64,000 nucleotides of DNA from Thermococcus camini (GTDB lineage Archaea > Methanobacteriota_B > Thermococci > Thermococcales > Thermococcaceae), in contig NZ_LR881183.1 of the NCBI RefSeq assembly GCF_904067545.1, positions 1,616,277 to 1,680,276 of the forward strand. Direction: 5' to 3'. How positions within the stretch are numbered: the first letter of the stretch is position 1; every line of letters begins with the position of its first letter. This document shows, piece by piece, positions 26,217-34,384 of the stretch. The translations under genes and the position numbers were made by a program. The notes under the pieces were generated by a model. The model made no database searches. It had not been told where the DNA came from and was given only the letters and a program-made list of their open reading frames with translations.

Positions 26217-27377
26217 ATGCCGAGCAAAGAGCTTCCCGAGAGGAGTGAAATCGTCATCATTGGTGGAGGGATAATCGGAGTCACCATAGCTCACGAATTA
26301 GCCAAACGCGGAGAAGAGGTCACGGTAATAGAGAAGCGCTTCATAGGTTCCGGCTCCACCTTCCGCTGTGGAACGGGCATAAGACAGCAGTTCAACGATG
26401 AAGCGAACGTCAGGGTTATGAAGCGCTCCGTCGAGCTGTGGAAGAAATACAGCGAGGAATACGGCTTCTCCTTCGAGCAGACCGGTTACCTCTTCCTTCT
26501 CTACGACGACGATGAGGTCGAGGAGTTCAAGCGCAACATAGCGATACAGAACCGTTTCGGCGTCCCGACGAGGCTCATAACGCCCGAGGAGGCGAAGGAG
26601 ATAGTTCCCCTCCTCGATATCAGCGAGGTCATAGCTGCCTCCTGGAACCCGACAGACGGGAAAGCCGATCCGTTCCACTCGACTGCGAAGTTCGCCCTCC
26701 ACGCGGAGGAGTTCGGGGCAAAACTGGTGGAGTACACCGAGGTCAAGGATTTCATCATCGAGAACGGCGAGATAAAGGGACTGAAAACGAACAGGGGAAC
26801 CATCAAGACCGGCACCGTCATCAACGCCACCAACGCATGGGCCAAGCTCATCAACGCGATGGCCGGGATAAAGACCCAGATACCCATAGAGCCCTACAAG
26901 CACCAGGCTGTCATCACTCAACCGATAAAGAAGGGCTCGATAAACCCGATGGTCATATCATTCAAGTACGGCCACGCATACCTCACCCAGACTGCCCACG
27001 GCGGTGTCGTTGGCGGCGTCGGCTACGAACTGGGGCCAACCTATGACCTCAACCCGACCTACGAGTTCCTCCGCGAAGTAAGTTATTACTTCACCAAAAT
27101 CATCCCGGCACTGAGAGAGCTGCTCATACTGAGAACCTGGGCCGGCTACTACGCCAAAACCCCGGACAGCAACGCCGCCATAGGAAGGATAGAGGAGCTG
27201 AGCGACTACTACATAGCGGCCGGCTTCAGCGGGCACGGCTTCATGATGGCCCCGGCGGTTGCTGAAATGGTGGCAGACCTTGTGACGAAGGGAAGAACGG
27301 ACCTCCCAGTCGAGTGGTATGACCCGTACCGCTTCGAAAGGGGAGAACTGAGAACGACGGCGATTCAGATGGGCTGA
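26217..27377 (+). CDS. Dye-linked L-proline dehydrogenase PDH1, beta (catalytic) subunit
   Basis: Encodes 386 residues of the glycine/sarcosine oxidase-like FAD family (DAO). The Rossmann motif IIGGGIIGVTIAHELAK is near the N-terminus, GSTFRCGTGIRQQF next, and the C-terminal flavin motif is GFSGHGFMMAPAV. It oxidises L-proline to pyrroline-5-carboxylate and passes electrons to an acceptor; the exact physiological acceptor is unsettled. Length and neighbourhood match PDH1 beta. The PDH2 beta subunit at 44408 is a close paralogue. Confidence 0.9.
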   Translation: MPSKELPERSEIVIIGGGIIGVTIAHELAKRGEEVTVIEKRFIGSGSTFRCGTGIRQQFNDEANVRVMKRSVELWKKYSEEYGFSFEQTGYLFLLYDDDEVEEFKRNIAIQNRFGVPTRLITPEEAKEIVPLLDISEVIAASWNPTDGKADPFHSTAKFALHAEEFGAKLVEYTEVKDFIIENGEIKGLKTNRGTIKTGTVINATNAWAKLINAMAGIKTQIPIEPYKHQAVITQPIKKGSINPMVISFKYGHAYLTQTAHGGVVGGVGYELGPTYDLNPTYEFLREVSYYFTKIIPALRELLILRTWAGYYAKTPDSNAAIGRIEELSDYYIAAGFSGHGFMMAPAVAEMVADLVTKGRTDLPVEWYDPYRFERGELRTTAIQMG

Positions 27378-27440
27378 AGTTTTTCTTTTCTCTCTCGCTA
27401 CTCTTAAATATTTTTGAGTCTAACCCATTTGGGTGGGTTC

Positions 27441-28502
27441 ATGTACCGCGTTTATTCTCCAGGACGGGTCAATCTGATTGGAGAGCACACGGACTATACC
27501 CTCGGCTACGTGATGCCGATGGCAATAGACCTTTACACTGTCCTGCACGCCCAGAAGAACGAGAGGGTCAGGATTTACTCACAGGTTTTCCGGGAGGTCA
27601 AGGAGTTTGGCCTCGATGAAATCAGCAAAGAAAATGACTGGGTGGACTACATCAGGGGAATCTTCTGGGTTCTGAGGGAAGAAGGCTACACCATTGGCGG
27701 AATGAAGGGAATCCTCGGTGGAGACCTGCCAATAGGCTCCGGGCTGAGCTCTTCGGCGAGCCTTGAGCTGGCCGTCCTGGCCTTCCTCAACGAGACCTAT
27801 GGGCTGAATCTCCTTCCCATAGAGATGGCCCTTCTCGCCCAGAAGGCGGAGAACGAGTTCGTTGGCGTCCCCTGCGGCATACTCGACCAGTTCACGATCG
27901 TCCACGGGAGAAGAGACCACCTCATATTCCTAGACACCGACACGCTAAGGCACGAATACATAAGGCTCCCAAAGGATATGGGGGTTCTCGTGTTCTACAC
28001 TGGAGTTAAGAGGGAGCTGGCCGGCTCCGCCTACGCCGAGAGAAGGAAAGTCGCGGAGGAAACGCTGAGGCTCTTGGGAAGGAGAACCTCCAAGGAAGTT
28101 GAAGAGAAAGACCTAAGGGGTCTTCCCTCACTCTACCGGCGCTTCTTTGGGTACATAGTGAGGGAAAACAGGCGCGTCCTTGAGGCGAGGGACGCCCTGA
28201 AGAGCGGCGACATTGAAACTTTCGGAGAACTGATGACGGCCTCACACTGGGACTTGGCCAGGAACTACGAGGTCTCAAGCGAGGAGCTGGACTACTTCGT
28301 GAGGAAAGCGGTTGAATTCGGCGCCTATGGTGCCAAACTGACCGGTGCCGGCTTCGGCGGCTCCGCTGTGGCCATAGTCCCCGAGGAGCTCGCGGTGGAC
28401 ATCGCCATGAGGGTCACCGACGAGTACGTCAGGCACTTCAACTGGGAGCCCGATTACCACCTCGTCAGCCCGAGCGACGGGGTAAAGGTGAGGAGGGTCT
28501 GA
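27441..28502 (+). CDS. galK: Galactokinase
   Basis: Encodes 353 residues, GHMP kinase fold. Signature 1 GRVNLIGEHTDYT is near residues 8-20, the phosphate-binding loop is LPIGSGLSSSAS, and the C-terminal motif is GAGFGGSAVA. It phosphorylates galactose at C1. The ATG at 27441 follows GGGTGGG and gives the length of the Pyrococcus furiosus enzyme (about 352). It is the first gene of a five-gene operon. A TTAAATATTT TATA element (about 27404-27413) and an ACCC-N4-GGGT inverted repeat (27423-27434) lie upstream. Confidence 0.93.
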   Translation: MYRVYSPGRVNLIGEHTDYTLGYVMPMAIDLYTVLHAQKNERVRIYSQVFREVKEFGLDEISKENDWVDYIRGIFWVLREEGYTIGGMKGILGGDLPIGSGLSSSASLELAVLAFLNETYGLNLLPIEMALLAQKAENEFVGVPCGILDQFTIVHGRRDHLIFLDTDTLRHEYIRLPKDMGVLVFYTGVKRELAGSAYAERRKVAEETLRLLGRRTSKEVEEKDLRGLPSLYRRFFGYIVRENRRVLEARDALKSGDIETFGELMTASHWDLARNYEVSSEELDYFVRKAVEFGAYGAKLTGAGFGGSAVAIVPEELAVDIAMRVTDEYVRHFNWEPDYHLVSPSDGVKVRRV

Positions 28503-28503
28503 A

Positions 28504-29604
28504 TTGATCGCTCTCCTCCTCCACGGCAACCTGCAGTACGCTGAGATACCGAAGGGGGAGATAGGGAGGGTCATCGAGAAGGCCTACGTGCCGGTCCTCT
28601 CGGCTCTCCTCAAAAGGGAGATCCCCTTCGCCCTCAACATCACAGGTTTTACACTCGAAATCCTCCCCGGGGAAGTGCTGAGGCTCGTACGCGAGGGAAT
28701 CGAGTCGGGGCTGGTAGAGGTAACCGGGACAGCATACAGCCACGCGATACTGCCTCTTTTGAGCCTCGACAGGGTTGAGGCCCAGATAAGGAGGGACAGG
28801 GAGGCAAAGGAGAACCTGCTCGAAGTCTCTCCAAGGCTCTTCTTCCCGCCGGAGCTGGCCTACGACCCGATCCTGCCGGCCGTACTCAGGGACAACGGTT
28901 ATAGCGAAGTCTTCGTTGACGGCGAAGCCCTCGTACTCTCCAGCCACCTCAACAGGGCGATAAAGCCCGTGAAGCCCCTTTACCCCCACCTCATTAAAGC
29001 CCAGCGGGGTGAGGGCAACAGGTACCTCAACTACCTCTTCGGCCTGAGGGAGCTGAAGAAGTCGCTGAAACTCGTCTTCCAGGGCAAGGTGACCCTCGAA
29101 GCTGTCAGGGATATAGATGCGATACCGGTATGGGTGAACGTGAACACCGTTGTCATGCTCGGTGCCGGAAGGTTCCCGCTGATGAACCCGAGAAAGGCCG
29201 CGAAGTGGCTGAAGAACCTTGAGGATATAGTGCTCTACGGCACAGACATCGAGTTCATAGGCTACCGTGACCTGGCGGGCTATTCGATAACTGTGGAGTC
29301 TTTTCTCGAGGTCTTCGATGCCCTCGGCAGCGAGACACGGCTCCCCAGCGAGCTGCCGCACTCGGGCAGGAAGCTATACCTAAGAACCTCAAGCTGGGCG
29401 CCCGATAAAAGCCTTGACATATGGCGGCTCGACGAAGGCAACGCCAGGCTGAACACCCTCTCCCGGAACCTGTGGGGAGAGAAGGCCTTTCTGGCGGAGA
29501 ACAGCGATGCGAGGGGCTGGGAGCCCCTGCCCGAGAGGAGGCTTGACGCGTTTAGGGCAATCTATGAAGCCTGGAGGGGTGTAGATGGGAAACCTAAGGA
29601 ATAA
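28504..29604 (+). CDS. galA: Alpha-galactosidase, GH57 family
   Basis: Encodes 366 residues of GH57 fold closely resembling Pyrococcus furiosus GalA, which is also beside galK. GH57 motif 1 is LLHGNLQYAEIP (residues 5-16); the nucleophile region is FFPPELAYDP with Glu117, the same position as in the Pyrococcus enzyme. A VFVDGEAL strand follows. It hydrolyses alpha-galactosides to release galactose for GalK. The start is a TTG one base after the galK stop, with GGAGG eight bases before. The next gene starts inside its 3' end. Confidence 0.87.
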   Translation: MIALLLHGNLQYAEIPKGEIGRVIEKAYVPVLSALLKREIPFALNITGFTLEILPGEVLRLVREGIESGLVEVTGTAYSHAILPLLSLDRVEAQIRRDREAKENLLEVSPRLFFPPELAYDPILPAVLRDNGYSEVFVDGEALVLSSHLNRAIKPVKPLYPHLIKAQRGEGNRYLNYLFGLRELKKSLKLVFQGKVTLEAVRDIDAIPVWVNVNTVVMLGAGRFPLMNPRKAAKWLKNLEDIVLYGTDIEFIGYRDLAGYSITVESFLEVFDALGSETRLPSELPHSGRKLYLRTSSWAPDKSLDIWRLDEGNARLNTLSRNLWGEKAFLAENSDARGWEPLPERRLDAFRAIYEAWRGVDGKPKE

Positions 29605-30919
29605 GCTCTCCATACTCCTTCTCGTCCTGATGGCGGCCTTCCTGATGGCCGACCAGAACCTTTTACCACCAAACTACCAGCAGATAATGGCCGAGTTCGG
29701 GATAAGCGAGACCCAGATGGGACTCGTCTCAACGATATTCGTTGCAACGAGCGCGCTGATAACAATAGTCTGGGGTTTTCTCTCCGACATCAAGGGGAGG
29801 AAGAAGCTCCTCGTTGTGGGCGTTCTCCTCGGCGAGATACCCTGCTTCCTGACGGCCTTCGTCAGCAGCTACTACGAGCTCCTCCTCATGAGGCTCTTCA
29901 CCGGCATTGGAGTCGGTTCGATAATCCCGATAGGCTACTCCCTCATAGCGGACATGTTCCCGAGCGAGGAGCGCGGAAAGGGCTACGCCTTCATACAGAC
30001 CGCCTTCGGCTTCGGAACCCTCTTTGGCATGATAATGGCGGGCCTGATAGGGGGCTGGAGGCTCCCCTTCATCCTCGCCTCGGTTCCGAACTTCATTCTC
30101 GCGCCCCTCTTCTACGTTATAGCCGAGGAACCCAAGAGGGGTGCCGGAGAGGAGGAGGTCAGGAAGCTCATCGAACGCGGTGTGGAGTACACCTACCGGC
30201 TGAGCTGGGAGGCGGTTAGAAAGTCCTTTAGAACCAAAACGAACCTCCTCATCTTCCTCCAGGGCCTGGCCGGAACCGTCCCCTGGGGCGTCCTGATGTA
30301 CTGGCTCGTCTCGTTCCTCATAGTGACGAGGGGAATGGAGAAAGAGACGGCGACCTTCGTTCTGCTGATTCTGGGGATAGCGACGGTCATAGGAACCCTT
30401 GTCGGAGGCTACGTGGGAGACTACTTCGAGAGGAGAAGCCCCGGTGGCAGGGCGCTGATAACCGGGGCAGCTATCTTCATTGGAATGCTCGCCGCGATCG
30501 GGGTCATAGTCTATCCCCTTCCATCGGAGCTTTCACCACTACAGTGGGCCCTTCTGGCGCTCTATTCGATAGGACTCCTACAACTCGTCAGCTTTGCGGG
30601 GCCGAACGTTACGGCGATAATCTCCCAGGTGAACCTCCCCGAGGACAGGGGGACGGTCTTCGGGGTGTTCAACATCATAGATAACGTCGGAAAGGCCCTC
30701 GGCCCGCTCTTCGGCGGGTTCCTGATCGAGGCGCTCAGAAAAGCGGGCTACACCAACGCCCAGGCCTACGAGTACACACTCATAATAGGCTCGCTCTTCT
30801 GGACGCTCTGCGCCCTTGTATGGCTCTGGATAAGGCATCAGTATCCAAAGGACAGGGAGGAGGTCAGGGGGATACTCAGGAGCCGCGCTCAGGAATTGCT
30901 GGGAGGTGAGATAGCTTGA
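29585..30919 (+). CDS. MFS transporter, putative oligosaccharide importer
   Basis: Encodes 444 residues with 12 predicted helices. The MFS loop motif WGFLSDIKGRKKLL lies after helix 2, and RLFTGIGVGSIIPIGYSLIADMF is the sugar-porter-like helix 4 motif. It overlaps galA by 20 bases and the deacetylase start by four. Substrate inferred from neighbours: a galactose- or amino-sugar-containing saccharide. Export cannot be excluded. Confidence 0.85.
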   Translation: MGNLRNKLSILLLVLMAAFLMADQNLLPPNYQQIMAEFGISETQMGLVSTIFVATSALITIVWGFLSDIKGRKKLLVVGVLLGEIPCFLTAFVSSYYELLLMRLFTGIGVGSIIPIGYSLIADMFPSEERGKGYAFIQTAFGFGTLFGMIMAGLIGGWRLPFILASVPNFILAPLFYVIAEEPKRGAGEEEVRKLIERGVEYTYRLSWEAVRKSFRTKTNLLIFLQGLAGTVPWGVLMYWLVSFLIVTRGMEKETATFVLLILGIATVIGTLVGGYVGDYFERRSPGGRALITGAAIFIGMLAAIGVIVYPLPSELSPLQWALLALYSIGLLQLVSFAGPNVTAIISQVNLPEDRGTVFGVFNIIDNVGKALGPLFGGFLIEALRKAGYTNAQAYEYTLIIGSLFWTLCALVWLWIRHQYPKDREEVRGILRSRAQELLGGEIA

Positions 30920-31713
30920 AGCCTTTTCTCCTTGCCAGGGCCAAGCTAAGGGGAGTCTCTCCCGACGAGTTCAAGGAGCTTTTGAGGGAAACCCTGGGCT
31001 TCGACGTGGAGAGGCCCTTCGAGGGCGTTGAGAGGATCCTCTGCGTCCAGCCGCATCCTGACGACTGCGAGCTCGCCATCGGGGGAGCACTGGCCAAGCT
31101 CTCGCGGGGGAGAAGGGAGATAACCTACCTTACCCTCACGGACGGATCGGCCGGGAGCAGAGAGATTCCGCCAGAGAAGTTGAAGGAAGTCCGGAGGGAG
31201 GAGCAGGAGAGGGCGGCGGAGATAATAGGCGTCAAAAAGCTCATCTGGCTCGATTACCCCGATACAAAGCTCCCCCACAGCGAGGACCTCAGGGATGAAA
31301 TACTGCGAATAATCCGTTCGGAAAAGCCCGACCTCGTACTCACTCCAGATCCATGGCTCCCCTACGATGTCCATCCAGACCACAGGAACGCGGGGTTCTC
31401 AACGGGGGAGGCGGCCTTCTTCTCCGCCCTTCCAAGCGTCGGGGAGGGGGAGCCTTGGGAGGTGAGGCTCCTCGGCTTCTACTACACGGACAATCCAAAC
31501 TACATTGAGGACATAGGAGATTTCCTCAAGCTCAAGCTGAAGGCCTTGAAAGCCCACAAGAGCCAGTTCGGGAGCGAGTGGAGTTCGTGGGAGGTCTTCG
31601 TGAAAAGCGTTGCCAGGTTCTACGGGGAGACGGCGGGCTTCAAATACGGCGAGGGGATGAAGATTCTCCCCACGGTTCTCTTCCACGCAAACCCGCTTGC
31701 GGGGGTGCTGTGA
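30916..31713 (+). CDS. PIG-L/LmbE family deacetylase, Dac-like
   Basis: Encodes 265 residues. Zinc-binding motifs are VQPHPDDCEL (His, Asp) and VHPDHRNAG (His). Length and internal sequence (EEQERAAEIIGVK, LIWLDYP, PDPWLPY) resemble the 267-residue diacetylchitobiose deacetylase Dac of Thermococcus kodakarensis, which removes acetyl from the non-reducing GlcNAc of a disaccharide. A TTG start overlaps the MFS stop. Here it stands in a galactose cluster rather than a chitin cluster, so the true substrate may be another N-acetylhexosaminide. Confidence 0.85.
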   Translation: MKPFLLARAKLRGVSPDEFKELLRETLGFDVERPFEGVERILCVQPHPDDCELAIGGALAKLSRGRREITYLTLTDGSAGSREIPPEKLKEVRREEQERAAEIIGVKKLIWLDYPDTKLPHSEDLRDEILRIIRSEKPDLVLTPDPWLPYDVHPDHRNAGFSTGEAAFFSALPSVGEGEPWEVRLLGFYYTDNPNYIEDIGDFLKLKLKALKAHKSQFGSEWSSWEVFVKSVARFYGETAGFKYGEGMKILPTVLFHANPLAGVL

Positions 31714-33021
31714 ATGAGAGTAGCCTTCATCGGAGCCGGAAGCATATTCACCCCTCTGGGCCTCTACACGATAGCCACGAGCGAGGTTTTGAGGAACGCG
31801 GACGTTTATCTCGTCGAGATAGACGGCGAGCGGAGGAAGTTCATAACGGCCTTAGCGGAGAAGATAAAGAGGACCTTCAAGGCAGGCTTCACCGTCACTC
31901 CCCTTGAGAGCATCGAGGGGCTCGAAAACTACGGCCTCGATTACGCGGTCATCTCCGTCGAGAAGGAGCGGTACGAACGCTGGAGGCTGGACTTCGAGAT
32001 TCCCCATAGGTACGGCATCAGGCAGGTTCTCGGGGAGAACGGTGGTTTAGGTGGACTCTCCCACACCCTGCGCGTCGTCCCGCTGGTTCTGGAGATAGCG
32101 AAAAGGATAGAGGACGTTAACAGAGACGCACGGGTCTTCATTTACTCCAACCCGGAGCCGAGGGTGACCTACGCGGTTCTGAACTACACCGGGCTGAAGA
32201 ACGTCTACGGCCTCTGCACGGGCTACCTTGAGAGGAAGGAAATGCTGGCCCCCCTGCTGAAGGCCGACGAGAGGGAGATAAGCCTCATCGCCGGCGGCCT
32301 GAACCACTTCACCTGGATAAGGGAGCTCCGCATTAACGGCGAGGATGCATATCCACAGCTTGACGAGGCCTTAAAGGAAAGGCCGGACTTCGAGCCTTTG
32401 AGCCAGCTGCTCTACATGGCGTACGGCCTATTCCCCTCGCCGGACGACAACCACATAGGCGAGTACCTTAGCTTCGCCTGGCCGTTAATTCCGGAGGAGA
32501 AGAAGGGACTGAAATGGATAGAGCGGACGAGAAAGGAGGGGGAGGAGGTAAGGAGACTTTTGAGGCTGTTCCTCCGCGGTCTCGTCCCCAAGTTCGCCTT
32601 CAACCGATTCGTCAAGTTCCCGGACGTTGCCATGAACGTCGTTGAGGGGCTTGAGGGCAGGGAAAAGCTCCAGGAGGCCATAAACGTCCCCAACAGGGAC
32701 TACATCGACCTGCCGGAAGGCACGATAGTAGAGGTTCCGGCCGAGGTCTCGCCGAAGGGAGTGAAGCCGCTCCGCGTCGAGCTCCCGCAGGAGGCTTTAG
32801 CCCTCCTCAGGGTTCAGGCAGAGATACAGCGGTTATCGGCGGAGGCAGCGGTAGAAGGAAACGTTGAGAAGGTAATAAAAGCCGTGCTCCTCGACCCGGT
32901 CGTCCACAACGCCGAGGCTGGGCTGAGGGCCATGGCCGAGCTGATGAGGGCTCACCTCGACATGATGCCACAGTTCACTGAGGGTGATGTGGAAGAGATA
33001 AAGGGATTTATTCACCGGTGA
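31714..33021 (+). CDS. GH4-family NAD-dependent glycosidase
   Basis: Encodes 435 residues. An N-terminal Rossmann domain (AFIGAGSIFTPLG) is followed by the GH4 marks YSNPEPRVT, GLCTG (metal-binding Cys) and GGLNHFTWI (His). GH4 enzymes cleave glycosides by NAD+-assisted oxidation at C3 with a divalent metal; alpha- and beta-, phosphorylated and free sugars are known. The usual GLCHS is GLCTG here, which may alter specificity. It abuts the deacetylase stop, so a two-step deacetylate-then-cleave route is plausible. Its 3' end overlaps the convergent ATPase by 14 bases. Confidence 0.87.
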   Translation: MRVAFIGAGSIFTPLGLYTIATSEVLRNADVYLVEIDGERRKFITALAEKIKRTFKAGFTVTPLESIEGLENYGLDYAVISVEKERYERWRLDFEIPHRYGIRQVLGENGGLGGLSHTLRVVPLVLEIAKRIEDVNRDARVFIYSNPEPRVTYAVLNYTGLKNVYGLCTGYLERKEMLAPLLKADEREISLIAGGLNHFTWIRELRINGEDAYPQLDEALKERPDFEPLSQLLYMAYGLFPSPDDNHIGEYLSFAWPLIPEEKKGLKWIERTRKEGEEVRRLLRLFLRGLVPKFAFNRFVKFPDVAMNVVEGLEGREKLQEAINVPNRDYIDLPEGTIVEVPAEVSPKGVKPLRVELPQEALALLRVQAEIQRLSAEAAVEGNVEKVIKAVLLDPVVHNAEAGLRAMAELMRAHLDMMPQFTEGDVEEIKGFIHR

Positions 33022-34360
33022 TATCATGAATGTCCCAGAGCAGGGGAGCCGGCCGTTCCACGAACTCCCTGGCAACTATGCCAGTATGAACCTCCCATCC
33101 GTCAAGTCCCATCAGGGCGGCTTTCCTCTCCAGGTCTTTTCTTATTCCCCAGACCTCTCTGGGGCCCAGTTTCCTCCACTTGACCTCAACAAGGAGGGCC
33201 CTTTTCTCTTTCTCGTCCAAGGCTACCAGGTCGACTTCTTCCCCCTTCCACCACCATCTCCCTATACGGGTGAACCTGAAGGGAAGCTTTCCATTTCTGT
33301 TGATGAGCATGATGTGCTGAAGGGCCACCTTCTCGTAAACCCTCCCCAGGTATAGGTTAAACTTTCTCCTGAAGTTCTCAAGAGGGACATCGGGGAGGCC
33401 GAGCTCTATCTCCTCCTTGAAGGGATAGACGAAGGAGTAGTAAAAGGCAAAGTAGTTGTCCGATAGACCGTACCTCGCACCCTTCCTCCTCCTGGAAACC
33501 CCAGGAAGCACCGGGTATTCTCTCCTGACTATCTCCAGTTCCTCAAGGACAGAGAGATAACGGGAAAGTTTCGAGCCGTCTATTCCAGTTTTGGTTCTGA
33601 TCTCGTTGAAGGACGTGTACCCAGAGGCTATTGCCTCAAGGATTGTGTTGTAAGTGCTCAGGTCCCTGAGCTCATAGCGCAGGAGAAGTTCAGCTTCCTC
33701 GTAGAGGTATCCCTTCCCGAAGAATTCCCGAACCACATTCTCCTCCACCGATAAGGAGGGGTCAAAGCGAAGCAGGTACTCGGGAATACCGTCAAGAACG
33801 CCATATGCCCTAACCAGTTCCTCAGGAGAATAGCCCGGAAAGAACCCTCCAATGTGCCTGAACTCCAGGGGTTTAACCTTAATTGTCATGGTTCTTCTGC
33901 CATGGAGTGGACTTCCGTAGTCCGTGAGTCTCTTCATCATTGACACACTAGAACCGCACAGAATGATGCTCCCTCCCTCACCGAAGTCCCAGTACTCCTG
34001 AAGAAGACCCAGTATCCGGGGATAGTTCTTTACGAGTACCGGGAACTCGTCGAGAACCAGTACTGTTCCGCTAGCGCTCAGAAGATCAAAGAGTTCATCG
34101 AAGGAGGAAGGTGGGTACTCCAAGAATTTAATATCTCCCGTAACGCGGTGGAGCTTTTTAGAGAGGCTGACGAGCGTTTCTCTGGGCTCTTCCTCTTTGC
34201 ATAGGTGGTACACGTGGGGAGTGCCTTTCAGGGCCTCGATTATCAGTCTCGTCTTGCCTACCCTTCTCCGACCGTAAACTATGATGAGCGAGCGTTTTTT
34301 CAGGTACTCCCCCAGCTTCCGCAGCTCCTCAGAGCGGTTTACGAACTCTTGCATAATCAT
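33008..34360 (-). CDS. Archaeal ATPase with DUF234 C-terminal domain
   Basis: Encodes 450 residues from the ATG at 34360 (other ATGs at 34384 and 34354). Walker A is GRRRVGKTR, Walker B is TVLVLDEFPVL. After a winged helix (GIDGSKLSRYLSVLEELEIV) comes the DUF234 domain with nuclease-like DLVALDEKEKRALLVEVKWR, a PD-(D/E)xK-like pattern. This accessory family is abundant in Thermococcales and of unknown role. It lies on the opposite strand between GH4 and GH1, as if inserted in the sugar cluster. An inverted repeat overlaps its promoter and start. Confidence 0.87.
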   Translation of the reverse strand: MIMQEFVNRSEELRKLGEYLKKRSLIIVYGRRRVGKTRLIIEALKGTPHVYHLCKEEEPRETLVSLSKKLHRVTGDIKFLEYPPSSFDELFDLLSASGTVLVLDEFPVLVKNYPRILGLLQEYWDFGEGGSIILCGSSVSMMKRLTDYGSPLHGRRTMTIKVKPLEFRHIGGFFPGYSPEELVRAYGVLDGIPEYLLRFDPSLSVEENVVREFFGKGYLYEEAELLLRYELRDLSTYNTILEAIASGYTSFNEIRTKTGIDGSKLSRYLSVLEELEIVRREYPVLPGVSRRRKGARYGLSDNYFAFYYSFVYPFKEEIELGLPDVPLENFRRKFNLYLGRVYEKVALQHIMLINRNGKLPFRFTRIGRWWWKGEEVDLVALDEKEKRALLVEVKWRKLGPREVWGIRKDLERKAALMGLDGWEVHTGIVAREFVERPAPLLWDIHDITGE

Positions 34361-34382
34361 GGTTATATATCTGTGATTATGC
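34351..34382 (-). promoter_or_regulatory. Inverted repeat around the ATPase TATA box
   Basis: Perfect nine-base arms, GCATAATCA at 34351-34359 and TGATTATGC at 34374-34382, flank a TATATA core (minus-strand AGATATATAACC). The arms overlap the possible start codons of the DUF234 ATPase, so a protein bound here would block its own transcription start. Candidate autoregulatory operator, seen directly in sequence; the binding protein is unknown. Confidence 0.55.
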
Positions 34383-34384
34383 AT

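Noticed and set aside
27378-27440. Thermococcales glycolytic motif (TATCAC-N5-GTGATA) before galK
   Set aside because: The motif is not present; only a short ACCC-N4-GGGT repeat is seen, too weak to assign a regulator.
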